Source of the DNA: GCA-2715965 sp047608975
GTDB lineage: Bacteria > Verrucomicrobiota > Verrucomicrobiia > Limisphaerales > JAYPXF01
DNA length: 64,000 nt
Assembly: GCA_047608975.1 (NCBI GenBank)
Contig: JBLFYM010000005.1
Coordinates: 1-64,000 of the forward strand
Reading direction: 5' to 3'
Below the pieces are notes generated by a model. That model did not search any database and was not told the DNA's origin. It worked only from the letters and a program-made list of their open reading frames with translations. Positions within the stretch are counted from its first letter, which is position 1. Every line of letters starts with the position of its first letter. The position numbers were made by a program, and so were the translations under genes. This document shows positions 1-8,322 of this stretch, piece after piece.

Positions 1-337
1 GCTCGTCCGTCTTGTCCGGATCTCCGTAAAAGTATTTCGAGCACACGACCTTGGTGGCGAGCTGCGACCAGTTTTCGGGAACCTCGACATTGTCCTGCTT
101 GAAAATCGAAGCACCGGTCTCATCGGTAATGGAAGCCTCGCGTCGTTCCCATTTGACCTGATCAAAGGGGGCAACATCCGGATCGCTGAAGGTCCGTTCA
201 AGTGCCAGCTTCTTTCGTGAACCGCCCGGGCGGTTTTTTGGCGCTTTGGTGGCGGAATTTCGTTTGGCAGAGACAGAGGGGCGTCCACGACGGGATTTTT
301 TCGTGGCCGTGGCAATTTTTTCTGGAGCGTCAATCAT
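1..337 (-). CDS. nrdJ: Adenosylcobalamin-dependent (class II) ribonucleotide reductase, N-terminal part
   Basis: Partial gene that leaves the window at its left edge; 112 codons are present from the ATG at 337. The protein starts with a Lys/Arg/Ala-rich tail of about 45 residues, then enters the conserved start of vitamin B12-dependent ribonucleotide reductases, with the blocks WERREASITDETG, IFKQDNVEVPENWSQLATK and SKYFYGDP. The family reduces ribonucleotides to deoxyribonucleotides in the cytoplasm using adenosylcobalamin and works with or without oxygen. No Shine-Dalgarno sequence precedes the ATG. A putative tandem NrdR operator and two DnaA-box matches lie upstream. Catalytic cysteines are outside the window. 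The identification rests on the conserved N-terminal blocks, which I regard as diagnostic. Confidence 0.9.
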   Translation of the reverse strand, partial: MIDAPEKIATATKKSRRGRPSVSAKRNSATKAPKNRPGGSRKKLALERTFSDPDVAPFDQVKWERREASITDETGASIFKQDNVEVPENWSQLATKVVCSKYFYGDPDKTDE

Positions 338-472
338 GGGTTACGGCAGTTCAAATGTTAAGGGTCGACCGGTCACGCTTCGAGCCCGACCAAAGAATTG
401 GTCAAATCTAGGCAAAAAGCGCCAATTTGCCCTCCAATTGGGATTTTAGCCTCGGTTCCTCTTAGCTAAAAT

Positions 473-519
473 ACCCCACAGGTTGGGTAATGACCTGAGG
501 CTAGCACAACATATAGTGT
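473..519 (-). promoter_or_regulatory. Putative tandem NrdR operator for nrdJ
   Basis: Bases 504-519 read GCACAACATATAGTGT and match the 16-bp NrdR box (acaCwAtATaTwGtgt) at 14 of 16 positions; the surrounding 20 bases are a 16/20 palindrome. A weaker second box, 10/16, lies at 473-488. The two centres are exactly 31 bp apart, three helical turns, the spacing known for paired NrdR boxes. NrdR is the ATP/dATP-sensing repressor of ribonucleotide reductase genes, and this site sits about 135-185 bp upstream of nrdJ. The strong box is convincing by eye; the weak one depends on the spacing argument. Confidence 0.6.
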
Positions 520-612
520 GCTCAAGAGATTATTTGCAGAAATGTTATTCGCGTTCTTATTCCCGAGAAATTGACCGGATATGGGGTGAAAATACAGCGA
601 ATCCTGCATCTT

Positions 613-645
613 TGTGAATAAGCGAGGGGAAGGGATTGTGGATAA
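613..645. promoter_or_regulatory. Two DnaA-box matches upstream of nrdJ
   Basis: TGTGGATAA at 637-645 is the exact reverse complement of the consensus DnaA box TTATCCACA. TGTGAATAA at 613-621 fits the relaxed consensus TTWTNCACA. They are in the same orientation, 24 bp apart. DnaA boxes regulate the nrd operon in Escherichia coli, so regulation of nrdJ is the simplest reading. No dnaA, dnaN or gidA gene is nearby and there is no dense box cluster, so I do not call an origin. Confidence 0.45.
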
Positions 646-1106
646 CTGTTGCGTTTGTGTGACCGCGCGGGCCACAAGATTTCGGCGCTTCAGACACAAA
701 ACAACTGGCCAACCTGACGAGTGGCCGGCGAACTGGACCGAATACCAATATCTGTCGTTCTAACCGAAAATATTGTGCTTTATGTTGCGCTCCAGGTGCT
801 CTGCCCGGGGCCCAGAATCTTCCACGCCGGGACGCTGGGAATCCAACCAACTTGTCATTGGGGACCGCGCGCCTGACTCTTCAGTGAGAAATACCACATT
901 GATGTGTCGGCGGGCTTCCCCTCGCGAGTTGTTCGTTCCCTCATTCATTGATTTTATCTTTCGTGCAGCCATAACCAATCTGATTATGGAACAGCCTATA
1001 GCGAATTTCATGCCAATTGCAGTGATCTGCAATTATTCCCGATGAAGGAAAGCCCGGAAACGCGGCAGCGAAGTGGAGTAGAGGCGAATGGCAGACCGAA
1101 CACGCT

Positions 1107-1904
1107 TCAGGAATGCATCACCTGGCCGCCGTCGATATTGATCGTTTGGCCGGTGATGTTTCGCGCGTGATTGGACGCGAGATAAACGGCCATGGCTCCG
1201 AATTCGTCGGATTCCTGCCAACGACCCAGGGGCGAAATCTTGGAGATCTTGTTTTGCCCCCATTCTTCGTAGCTCTCCCGTTCGGATTCGGGCAACACCT
1301 CTTGCCCGGCTGCCCACACGGACTTGTTCAGCTCAGTCTGCACCATGCCGGGTGAAATTGCGTTCGAACGTACTCCGTAGGGTGCGAAGTCTTTGGCCGC
1401 ACAATGCATGAAATTTACGAGTCCCGCCTTGGCCGCGCTGTAAGGCGGATCTGTCTGTGACCCGATCTGGCCGGCGACTGAAACGAGAAATAGAATTGTG
1501 TTCCCGGGCGTGGCGATCAGATGAGGTGCCACGGCGTGCGCGACGCGCGTGGCGCAGGTGAGATTCAGATCAATCACGCGTGGCCAATCTTCCGGGTCGA
1601 GATTCCAGAAAGGAAAACCGAATTTTCCCGAACCGATTCCCACCGCGTAGACCACATGCCTGATGGGACCTCCCAGTCCGCTGAGTGTTTCTATCGCCGC
1701 CGCGATCTGTTCGGAATCAGTAACGTCCGCGATGGTGGCATGGCACCGGTCTCCCAATTGTTTTGCGGTGTCTTCCACGGTCGCGCTGACATCGACCAAT
1801 CCCACCGTGCATCCTTCGGCGAGAAATGCTTCGGCAATGGCCCGGCCAATTCCACGCGCGGCTCCGAACACCACGGCGTGCTGATCCTGCAGGTCAAGTT
1901 CCAC
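1107..1904 (-). CDS. SDR family oxidoreductase
   Basis: Classical short-chain dehydrogenase/reductase of 265 residues, the usual length. The cofactor loop GAARGIG is at residues 14-20. The catalytic tetrad is intact: N114 (in DLNLT), S142, Y155 and K159 in YSAAK. The C-terminal GG motif of classical SDRs is present (INIDGGQ). The start is GTG at 1904, 12 nt after the RidA stop, so it is probably the last gene of a sulfatase - RidA - SDR operon. It should be a soluble NAD(P)-dependent enzyme acting on a hydroxyl or keto substrate; the substrate cannot be read from sequence. The NNAG motif that usually follows beta-strand 4 is replaced by YAVG, a minor departure. Confidence 0.88.
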   Translation of the reverse strand: MELDLQDQHAVVFGAARGIGRAIAEAFLAEGCTVGLVDVSATVEDTAKQLGDRCHATIADVTDSEQIAAAIETLSGLGGPIRHVVYAVGIGSGKFGFPFWNLDPEDWPRVIDLNLTCATRVAHAVAPHLIATPGNTILFLVSVAGQIGSQTDPPYSAAKAGLVNFMHCAAKDFAPYGVRSNAISPGMVQTELNKSVWAAGQEVLPESERESYEEWGQNKISKISPLGRWQESDEFGAMAVYLASNHARNITGQTINIDGGQVMHS

Positions 1905-1916
1905 GATCGTCTGGGT

Positions 1917-2378
1917 TCAGCGTTCGATTTCGATCGTCAACTCGATCTCCACGGGGATGTTTCCCGGCAGTGAACCCATTCCCACGGCGCTACGTGAACC
2001 CACGCCATCTTCACCAAAGATATCGCGAAACAGTTCGCTGCAGCCATTGATGACCTGTGGATGTTCACCAAAGGTCGGAACAGCGTTCACCATTCCGAGC
2101 AGCTTGATCACGCGCTTAACCTTGTCGAGACTGCCGAGCTCAGCACGGATCGTGGCCAGCAGCGCCAGGCCGGTCTGACGCGCGGCTTTCTGGGCGGCTT
2201 CCAGATCGAGATCACTTCCCACCTTGCCGGACATGTAAGTTTCGTCGGCCTGGTAGGGACCGTGCCCCGACACGAACGCCAATCCGTCCACATAGACGAC
2301 TGGTTTGTAGACACCACCCTTAGGCGGGGCGGGTGGAAGTTCGATGCCGAGTTCTTTGAGTTTGGCTTCTGCGCTCAT
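1917..2378 (-). CDS. RidA/YjgF/UK114 family protein
   Basis: Protein of 153 residues from an ATG at 2378, with the Rid fold pattern: FVSGHGP near residue 38, an alternating beta/alpha body, and the C-terminal block GSRSAVGMGSLPGN followed by PVEIEL. The conserved Arg of that block binds the carboxylate of imine/enamine intermediates in deaminating Rid members, which hydrolyse reactive 2-aminoacrylate. It is slightly longer than archetypal RidA (about 128 residues) and resembles the subfamily often named endoribonuclease L-PSP. It lies 30 nt downstream of the sulfatase and 12 nt upstream of the SDR gene. The exact imine substrate is unknown. Confidence 0.85.
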   Translation of the reverse strand: MSAEAKLKELGIELPPAPPKGGVYKPVVYVDGLAFVSGHGPYQADETYMSGKVGSDLDLEAAQKAARQTGLALLATIRAELGSLDKVKRVIKLLGMVNAVPTFGEHPQVINGCSELFRDIFGEDGVGSRSAVGMGSLPGNIPVEIELTIEIER

Positions 2379-2408
2379 ATGATTGGATCGGTTAGCTGAG
2401 TAAAGGGT

Positions 2409-4184
2409 TCAGTTCAGTTTCGTGATGTAGATCTGATGCACGCCCCGTTGCTGGTCCGCTTGGCCAAGGAAGGCCTCCACATCCTGAAGACCGGATTTTA
2501 GGCTGACTTTGGCAAAGGTGTATTCCTTCGAATTCGCCCTCACCTTGCTTTTCCTGGACGCCTTGCCCACCTGAATCGTCAATTGCTCCGGCGTTTTGTC
2601 CGCCGCAAAAAGCACTTTGATCCGGTAGTCACCTGCCCGCTCCACGTTCACCTGCCAGTGGCCGCGGTCGTTGCGATTCCAACCGCCCTTGGGACCACGG
2701 AAGCGCCAGTCCTGTCGGGTCAATACGGTGGTGGTTTCCTTCGGGTTGCCAATATGAATCCGGGGCGCGTCGTAATTGTTCGGCCGGGTGGAGCTGACAT
2801 CGCTGAACCACCCATCGTACTGTCGCTTCAGTCGTTTGAGTATGTCGGGCTTTTCCTCCGCCAGATTCTTGGACTCCATCGGATCGGCAATGAGATCATA
2901 CAGTTCCGGGCCGTGGGTCTTCGGAGCGTAGGTGCCATAGTTTCCCCAGAGCAGTTTGTATCGCTGGGTCACCGCCGCGCCATTGCGGTAGGGAACCGGC
3001 TCGTTTCCACGATGCCATTGGAGAAAGAGTGTCCGGGCAACCCGTTTTGCTTTGATCTGCTTGAGGTGGGAAAGAATGCTGATGCCGTCGAGTTTCAGTC
3101 CCGCAGGTTTCTTTGTCGCCGTGGCGTCAAGAATGGTGGGGAACAAATCGTAGTGAGCGGCGATCGCGTCGGAGGTATGGCCGGCCGGCAGTGACTTCGG
3201 CCAATGGGCTAGTAGAATGGAGCGAATCCCCCCCTCATGGATCTGCCCTTTGTTGCCGCGATGCGGCCCGACAAATCGCTGACCATTCGGCCCATTGTCG
3301 TTCAGAAAGAAAACCAGAGTATTGTCGTACGCGCCGATTTTCTTCAGGTGAGCGAAGAGTCGGCCGACGTTCTGATCGACGTTCTCAATCATGGCGAAGA
3401 TGCGCGCCGTCTGATCTTTCTTCCGTTCGTAGAGTTTGTCCGGGACCGGTTGTTTTTGGTACGTCGGTCGTAGATCGCGGGCCTTGTATTTTTCATACAG
3501 ACCACCTGGAACATCACCGTAAGGTCCATGCGGTGGATTGGTTGGGATATACATGAACGTGGGTTTGCCCTGCTTGTGATTCCGTCCAATGTAATTCATC
3601 GCCGCGTTGAAATAGATGTCGGTGCAATATCCCATCACCTGTTTCTCCACACCATTGTGCTGCAGGATTGGATCCGTATATTTCGACTCACCTCCCGGAG
3701 GATCAGACGGCTGACCAATGCCGCCACCACGGTGGACCAACACTTCCTGAAAGCCCTGATCCTGGGGTCGCAGAGGATAGGAATCACCCAGGTGCCACTT
3801 GCCGAAGATACCGGTTGCGTAGCCGGCGGGAGCGAGAGCTTCCGCGATCGTGACCTCTTCCGTGTCCATCATCGCGCGACCGATGTAGGTGTCGATCGCC
3901 CGGGTTCGATAATTGTATCTCCCTGTCATCAGATTCGCGCGCGTCGGCGTGCAGACCGGGCTGACGTAGAACCGCGTCATTCGCGAACTGCGCTTGGCCA
4001 TCGCGTCGATATTCGGCGTATCGAGCACCTTGTTGCCCATGAACCCATAATCCCAGCCACCCTGGTCATCGGTCATGATGATGATGACATGGGGTTGATC
4101 CAACTTCGCTGCGTAAGTGGAAAACGCTCCGCCAAGGAGCGTAAACGTCAGGGTAAAACAAAGGAGCTTTTGAATCGTCTTCAT
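2409..4184 (-). CDS. Secreted sulfatase (formylglycine-type arylsulfatase)
   Basis: Type I sulfatase of 591 residues. I chose the ATG at 4184 because it begins a clear signal peptide (KTIQKLL, a hydrophobic core, then TYAA) at residues 1-26; upstream codons add only an unlikely hydrophilic stretch. Metal-binding aspartates are at D39-D40. The maturation motif CTPTR with its AxxxTGR tail starts at C78, the cysteine converted to formylglycine. Downstream are GKWHLG and HYDLFPT blocks. The last 100 residues or so form a separate beta-rich domain, perhaps carbohydrate-binding. It should act in the periplasm or outside on sulfated polysaccharides or aryl sulfates. A TATCCG box lies 10 nt before the ATG and no Shine-Dalgarno is seen. 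Confidence 0.92.
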   Translation of the reverse strand: MKTIQKLLCFTLTFTLLGGAFSTYAAKLDQPHVIIIMTDDQGGWDYGFMGNKVLDTPNIDAMAKRSSRMTRFYVSPVCTPTRANLMTGRYNYRTRAIDTYIGRAMMDTEEVTIAEALAPAGYATGIFGKWHLGDSYPLRPQDQGFQEVLVHRGGGIGQPSDPPGGESKYTDPILQHNGVEKQVMGYCTDIYFNAAMNYIGRNHKQGKPTFMYIPTNPPHGPYGDVPGGLYEKYKARDLRPTYQKQPVPDKLYERKKDQTARIFAMIENVDQNVGRLFAHLKKIGAYDNTLVFFLNDNGPNGQRFVGPHRGNKGQIHEGGIRSILLAHWPKSLPAGHTSDAIAAHYDLFPTILDATATKKPAGLKLDGISILSHLKQIKAKRVARTLFLQWHRGNEPVPYRNGAAVTQRYKLLWGNYGTYAPKTHGPELYDLIADPMESKNLAEEKPDILKRLKRQYDGWFSDVSSTRPNNYDAPRIHIGNPKETTTVLTRQDWRFRGPKGGWNRNDRGHWQVNVERAGDYRIKVLFAADKTPEQLTIQVGKASRKSKVRANSKEYTFAKVSLKSGLQDVEAFLGQADQQRGVHQIYITKLN

Positions 4185-4259
4185 GGAATTGGGGCGGATA
4201 GTGCCCAACCCATCAGACGACTGCAATGCCGGTTTCGATCAGACCGGCATTGCGCGCTT

Positions 4260-6113
4260 TCACTGCGGTTTTGGTGCCGACTGGGGTTCGGGTTCTGCCG
4301 CGAAGAAGCGTTTGATGTACTCGCTGTAGAGCCCGGCGGGAAACTCGAAGACGATCCAGTCCTTGAACTTCGGATCGTAGAACGTCGCGTAGGGGCCCCG
4401 TCGCTGTGGCTGGTGTCCGAAGATGATCGTGCGTGTCACCGGATCTTCACTGCCGGCAACTTTGAGCGTCACTGTCATGCGAAGGCTTTTGGTGTTTATC
4501 TGGTAGACGCCGAACCGTCCCTGGCCGCGGGTGACCCACCGGGTGGCCTCCAGGAGTCCGAGGCGGTTGACTCCCTCTTCGATCGCCACGTTCTCCAGAT
4601 CAGGGAAGAGGCGATCTTCCTTTTCTTCCACGCGCTCGGCCCAGACTCCGCTTTCTTTGCGGACCATTACGCGAGGCTTGTCGCCTCGCGAAATCGCGAT
4701 GGACTGGACTTCCGTCGCGGGGAAATTCCAGACGATCATGTTCTGGATCTGGAACAGTGATTGCGGGAGCGCGTTCAGTGCACCGCGGGGGATTACATAC
4801 ACCGCGTTTTCGTCGTGCCGCCGGGCAAAGGTGCGATCCAATTCGGTGCGCCCAAAATCAATTCCGGCAACCAGTCGATTCGTGGCCGTGCCGGTGCTGT
4901 TGGTTCCGGATTTCCAAATCCGATAGCTGTGCGTCGGTTTTTCCAAACCGAATTCAGTGTAGTCCGTGACCACTTCCCGCGCGAGTTCCACCGCCTCAAG
5001 TGACGTGAGCTGATCGATGAAATGCATCATCAGTTTGGGATCCATGCGGGTTTGAAACTGGTCCTCGGCGCGCCAGATCAGATTGGTCTGACGGATCAGC
5101 GTGAAGTTCTCCGGCCCCTTCACTTCGATGCGGTCGAAAGAATTGTCGGGGTGACGTTCGATAAGCTGATGGTCACAGAAACTCCAGTAATGTTCGTTCA
5201 ACGGAGCGGCGAGATTGGCGGCCGCCAGCACGATGTTTGAAGAACCTGACAAGCGCGCGAACACGGCGTGCGGCTGGTCGGCCGGACTGCCGCCGAACTG
5301 CACGGCAAAGACTTCATTCGATCCCTGTGCAAATGCCAGCCGGAACTGTGGTTTGTCCAAACCGAACTGTTCCAGCGGAATTCCAGGATCGTCACTGACG
5401 AACGAAAACACCGGCCACTTCTGCCATTGTTGCAGCAGCTGATTGATCCGGGCGGTGTCGCCACGCTTGGGTGGCGGAGGCTGTATGATCTGCCAGGAAT
5501 TTGTCGCGGTCCTGGCCAGCCTGATGGTGTGGCGATTGTTCCGGATCTCGACCTGATCGTAGCTGAGCTGTTCGAGATGCATGAGATACGGACTGCGCCA
5601 ACGGTCAATGGACGTGGGCATCTGCGCCATCAGTCCGGCATCGACGACCATGACGGAATCCTCATTGGCGGACTGCACGTACAGTTTGTCGTTCAGTGGG
5701 GAGATGGCACCGATCCGCAGTTCGTAAGCGGTCTTCTGGCCCTCGAAGATTTTCAGCACGCCCCGGGGCGGATCGAGGCCGAAGTCAGAAAGATTGCGGA
5801 TGTCTTTGGCGGGGATCGTGAGTTCGGTGCGGAGATTGGCACAGACCCCCAGCAGCGACTCGATTGCCGTCTTGTTGGCGCCGTAGGGCACGGGCTTGAC
5901 CAACTGCCAACGCTGGTCCCGGAGTTCGGCCGCCAACAGTTTGTTGGTGGAGGCATACTCCAGCCGGCTGACCGTGGCCGGATTGATCCCGGAGATGACC
6001 AATCGGTCGGCACCAGCCGAGTCGTCCGTCGTCTGTGGATACTCGTACACGACGATGTAGGCGAAGAGCGCCATCGCGAGCAGGGCAAGTAATCTGGATT
6101 GAGTCGCGTTCAC
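4260..6113 (-). CDS. DUF4340 domain-containing protein (GldG-operon partner)
   Basis: 617 residues from GTG at 6113, which overlaps the last codon and stop of the GldG-like gene by 4 nt. This start puts a single membrane segment (LLALLAMALFAYIVVY) at residues 8-23, followed by a long extracytoplasmic beta-rich region made of repeated DUF4340-like modules. Recurring phrases such as FGLDPPRGVLKIFEG and FGLDKPQFRLAFA mark the repeats. Proteins of this kind are encoded next to GldG-like/ABC-2 operons in Verrucomicrobiota, Planctomycetota and Proteobacteria; their biochemical role is not established. It ends the four-gene overlapping operon. It probably forms an envelope complex with the GldG-like protein, by inference from gene order. 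Confidence 0.8.
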   Translation of the reverse strand: MNATQSRLLALLAMALFAYIVVYEYPQTTDDSAGADRLVISGINPATVSRLEYASTNKLLAAELRDQRWQLVKPVPYGANKTAIESLLGVCANLRTELTIPAKDIRNLSDFGLDPPRGVLKIFEGQKTAYELRIGAISPLNDKLYVQSANEDSVMVVDAGLMAQMPTSIDRWRSPYLMHLEQLSYDQVEIRNNRHTIRLARTATNSWQIIQPPPPKRGDTARINQLLQQWQKWPVFSFVSDDPGIPLEQFGLDKPQFRLAFAQGSNEVFAVQFGGSPADQPHAVFARLSGSSNIVLAAANLAAPLNEHYWSFCDHQLIERHPDNSFDRIEVKGPENFTLIRQTNLIWRAEDQFQTRMDPKLMMHFIDQLTSLEAVELAREVVTDYTEFGLEKPTHSYRIWKSGTNSTGTATNRLVAGIDFGRTELDRTFARRHDENAVYVIPRGALNALPQSLFQIQNMIVWNFPATEVQSIAISRGDKPRVMVRKESGVWAERVEEKEDRLFPDLENVAIEEGVNRLGLLEATRWVTRGQGRFGVYQINTKSLRMTVTLKVAGSEDPVTRTIIFGHQPQRRGPYATFYDPKFKDWIVFEFPAGLYSEYIKRFFAAEPEPQSAPKPQ

Positions 6114-7570
6114 ATCTGTCGCCGCAGCCACACGATCCAGCCCAGGAACAGGATTCCGCCCGGGATGCCCCCGAGAAAGATCCACTGCACGGTCTGCATC
6201 TGTTTTGCGGTCATGGTAAAACGAAACTCGCGGATAGGTTGCGGGGCAATGCCAATCAGCTCGGATTGGTCGAGCAGCCAGCTGACGGCGTTCCACGCGA
6301 AGTCGCGATTGCCGCCTTGGGAGAGCATGAAGTTGTCGAGGCAATGGGAGTCGCCGACGACGACCATTCGGGTGCTGCCTTCGGACACGCCCATGATGCT
6401 GCCTTTTTCAACGGCGACCATCAGTGGAATCGCGCCGGTTTCATCGGTGCGCGGATCGTGCTGCAGTCCATCCCGGTAATCCACGATCGAGATTCCACTC
6501 GGGGTGGAGCGTGCCAGTTCGACGACCTGTGGGGCATCCGCCATCTTGTTGCCGGCCAGCGCGCGCACCGGCCGGGGCAGGGCGAGAGCGATGCCGGTCT
6601 TCCGTTGGGTCAGGCTGCGAACGGTCTCATGGGCGACATCCGGGAAGGCACCCACAGCCTGGTTGTTCTTCTGGGTTGGATCGACGACGCGGCGATCTTG
6701 GACATCGACACCCCAGGTGGACATCAGGCGTTCCAGTCCGGAGCGTCCTCGGTAGCGGAAGAGGACCAACATGCGGCCGCCGGATTCGAGGAAGCGGTTC
6801 AACTTGGCCTGTTCCTGCTCTTCAATCTTCGTCTCCGCGCCCGCGATGATCAGCAGTTTGATTTCCGGGGGGATGTCGTCCAATCCCTCCAGTTTCACGT
6901 TGCCGACTGAGACGTTGTGATCTTGGAGCAGCTTGAGGAATTGGCCGTAGTCATCCGGACGTTCCATGCCGTTGCCGTGCTCACCGTGCTGGACCACGTA
7001 TCCGGCCACGCGCTTCTCCGCGTCATGCACTGCCAGCAGAGCGGTGGTGAAGTGCGCTTCGCCGGTGAATTCCTTCCGCTTCACCGTCCGTGTTTCCAAG
7101 AGGCCGTCGAAATCGTATTCCGCCAACTGGGACTGCCGGACGACGCGCGTCCGGCCCTCATAATCAAAGATGATCAGGTCCTTCATGGATGGACCCAAGG
7201 CATATTGCGTCTTCACCGCCTCGGCGCGGGCCGGTTCGGCGATGTAGTCGATCTCTTCAATGACGATGTGGGAATTCTCCTCACGATATTGGGAGAGCAA
7301 CGATTGAACGTGTCCGAACAGCGCTTCGTTCGGATCAAAGTAAATGATCACCTTCACATCGTTGGTGACCGATTTGAGGATCTGGAGTGTGACCGGAGAA
7401 AGCGGTTGGTAACGGTCGGCTGAGATGGAGATTTTGGTCGGATGGCGTGACGCGATGTAATTCACCATCAGCACGATCGCGAGGAGGGAAATCGTGCCGA
7501 GCATCACGTTGAACCGTGCGCCCGTGCGGCTGGGTCCGGAGGTCTTCTGCATGTCCTTCGTGTCCGCCAT
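6110..7570 (-). CDS. GldG-like ABC transporter accessory protein
   Basis: 486 residues. The ATG at 7570 overlaps the permease stop by one base (TAATG), so it is preferred over a TTG three codons upstream. An N-terminal membrane segment (residues about 22-38), a large extracytoplasmic GldG/intraflagellar-type domain (containing DVKVIIYFDP and IDYIAEPARAEAVK) and a C-terminal membrane segment ending in WLRRQM match the uncharacterised GldG family. In Bacteroidota GldG works with GldA and GldF in gliding motility; in other phyla the same trio is a general ABC-2 exporter of unknown cargo. Gene order here (ATPase, permease, GldG, DUF4340) is the non-motility arrangement. Confidence 0.82.
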   Translation of the reverse strand: MADTKDMQKTSGPSRTGARFNVMLGTISLLAIVLMVNYIASRHPTKISISADRYQPLSPVTLQILKSVTNDVKVIIYFDPNEALFGHVQSLLSQYREENSHIVIEEIDYIAEPARAEAVKTQYALGPSMKDLIIFDYEGRTRVVRQSQLAEYDFDGLLETRTVKRKEFTGEAHFTTALLAVHDAEKRVAGYVVQHGEHGNGMERPDDYGQFLKLLQDHNVSVGNVKLEGLDDIPPEIKLLIIAGAETKIEEQEQAKLNRFLESGGRMLVLFRYRGRSGLERLMSTWGVDVQDRRVVDPTQKNNQAVGAFPDVAHETVRSLTQRKTGIALALPRPVRALAGNKMADAPQVVELARSTPSGISIVDYRDGLQHDPRTDETGAIPLMVAVEKGSIMGVSEGSTRMVVVGDSHCLDNFMLSQGGNRDFAWNAVSWLLDQSELIGIAPQPIREFRFTMTAKQMQTVQWIFLGGIPGGILFLGWIVWLRRQM

Positions 7571-8322
7571 TATTTCCAACGTCGGCTCTCGACGGCTTTA
7601 TGGGTGAGAAACAGAAAGAAAATCGTGAGGGAAACGTAGAACGTCACCTGGCGTATATCCACGAGCCCGCGCGAGAAATCCTTCATGTGTTCGATCTGGG
7701 AGATGTGCTCGAACAACGCGGACTGCCAGCCCGGCTTCACCGGCAGAATGTGGTGCAGAAAGCTCGCGAGGAAGAAACCGAGGCCAATGACAAAGGTGTT
7801 CATGGCCGCGATGATCTGACTGCGGGTCATCGCGGAGGCAAAACAGCCGATCGACAGGTAAAGGCTGCCGTAGAGGAACAGACCCAGCATCGTGCCTCCG
7901 AGCGCCCCCAAGTCGAGATCGGTGAGATCCACCGAATACTTTCGCAGAATGAATGGATAGGCGATGAGCGGAAGCCAGGCCGACAGGAAGAAGATGAGCG
8001 CCCCGGAAAACTTGGCCATCACCACCTGTCCGTCAGAGACCGGAGTCGTCATCAGAGTCTCATAGGTCCCGGAAAATTTTTCATGCGCAAAGGAACGCAT
8101 CGTGATCACGGGAGGGGCCAACAACAGGATGAGCCAGAAGAGGCCGTTGTTGAAGAATGCCTCGGTGACGGGCATGTCGAAGGGTTTCCCATCCAATGCC
8201 TGCAGCAGGATGATGAAGCACAAGCCGAGCAGGAACTGGATTGCGCCGATGATGAGATAGCCCGTGAGCGAAACGTAGAAGCCCCCGAGTTCCCGCCGCA
8301 CCAATGTGAGATACGGTCGCAT
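7570..8322 (-). CDS. ABC-2 type permease (GldF-like)
   Basis: 250 residues, about six hydrophobic helices, beginning MRPYLTLVRRELGGFYVS, the typical ABC-2 permease start (cytoplasmic helix before the first membrane span). The conserved SFAHEKFSGTYETLMTTPVSD block is the coupling helix seen in GldF/NosY-like permeases. Its ATG overlaps the ATPase stop codon by one base (TGATG) and its stop overlaps the GldG start, so all subunits are translationally coupled. It should form the membrane channel with the ATPase encoded upstream. Substrate unknown. Confidence 0.88.
   Translation of the reverse strand: MRPYLTLVRRELGGFYVSLTGYLIIGAIQFLLGLCFIILLQALDGKPFDMPVTEAFFNNGLFWLILLLAPPVITMRSFAHEKFSGTYETLMTTPVSDGQVVMAKFSGALIFFLSAWLPLIAYPFILRKYSVDLTDLDLGALGGTMLGLFLYGSLYLSIGCFASAMTRSQIIAAMNTFVIGLGFFLASFLHHILPVKPGWQSALFEHISQIEHMKDFSRGLVDIRQVTFYVSLTIFFLFLTHKAVESRRWK

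Larger units (their letters stand above)
338..1106. other. Long intergenic region upstream of nrdJ
   Basis: About 770 bases between the nrdJ start and the stop of the SDR gene. The nrdJ-proximal half carries the NrdR-like and DnaA-like sites listed separately and is more AT-rich than the surroundings. A small inverted repeat (CCAATT at 422-427, AATTGG at 436-441) lies in the presumed nrdJ leader. Short open frames on both strands show no recognisable protein character. I see no cobalamin riboswitch consensus box, although B12-dependent enzymes often have one. Confidence 0.5.

Noticed and set aside
338..600. Cobalamin riboswitch upstream of nrdJ
   Set aside because: Expected for some B12-related genes, but I could not find the conserved B12-box or a matching fold on the minus strand.
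613..645. Chromosomal replication origin
   Set aside because: Only two DnaA boxes, no dnaA/dnaN/gidA neighbours and no dense AT-rich unwinding region; regulation of nrdJ explains the sites more simply.
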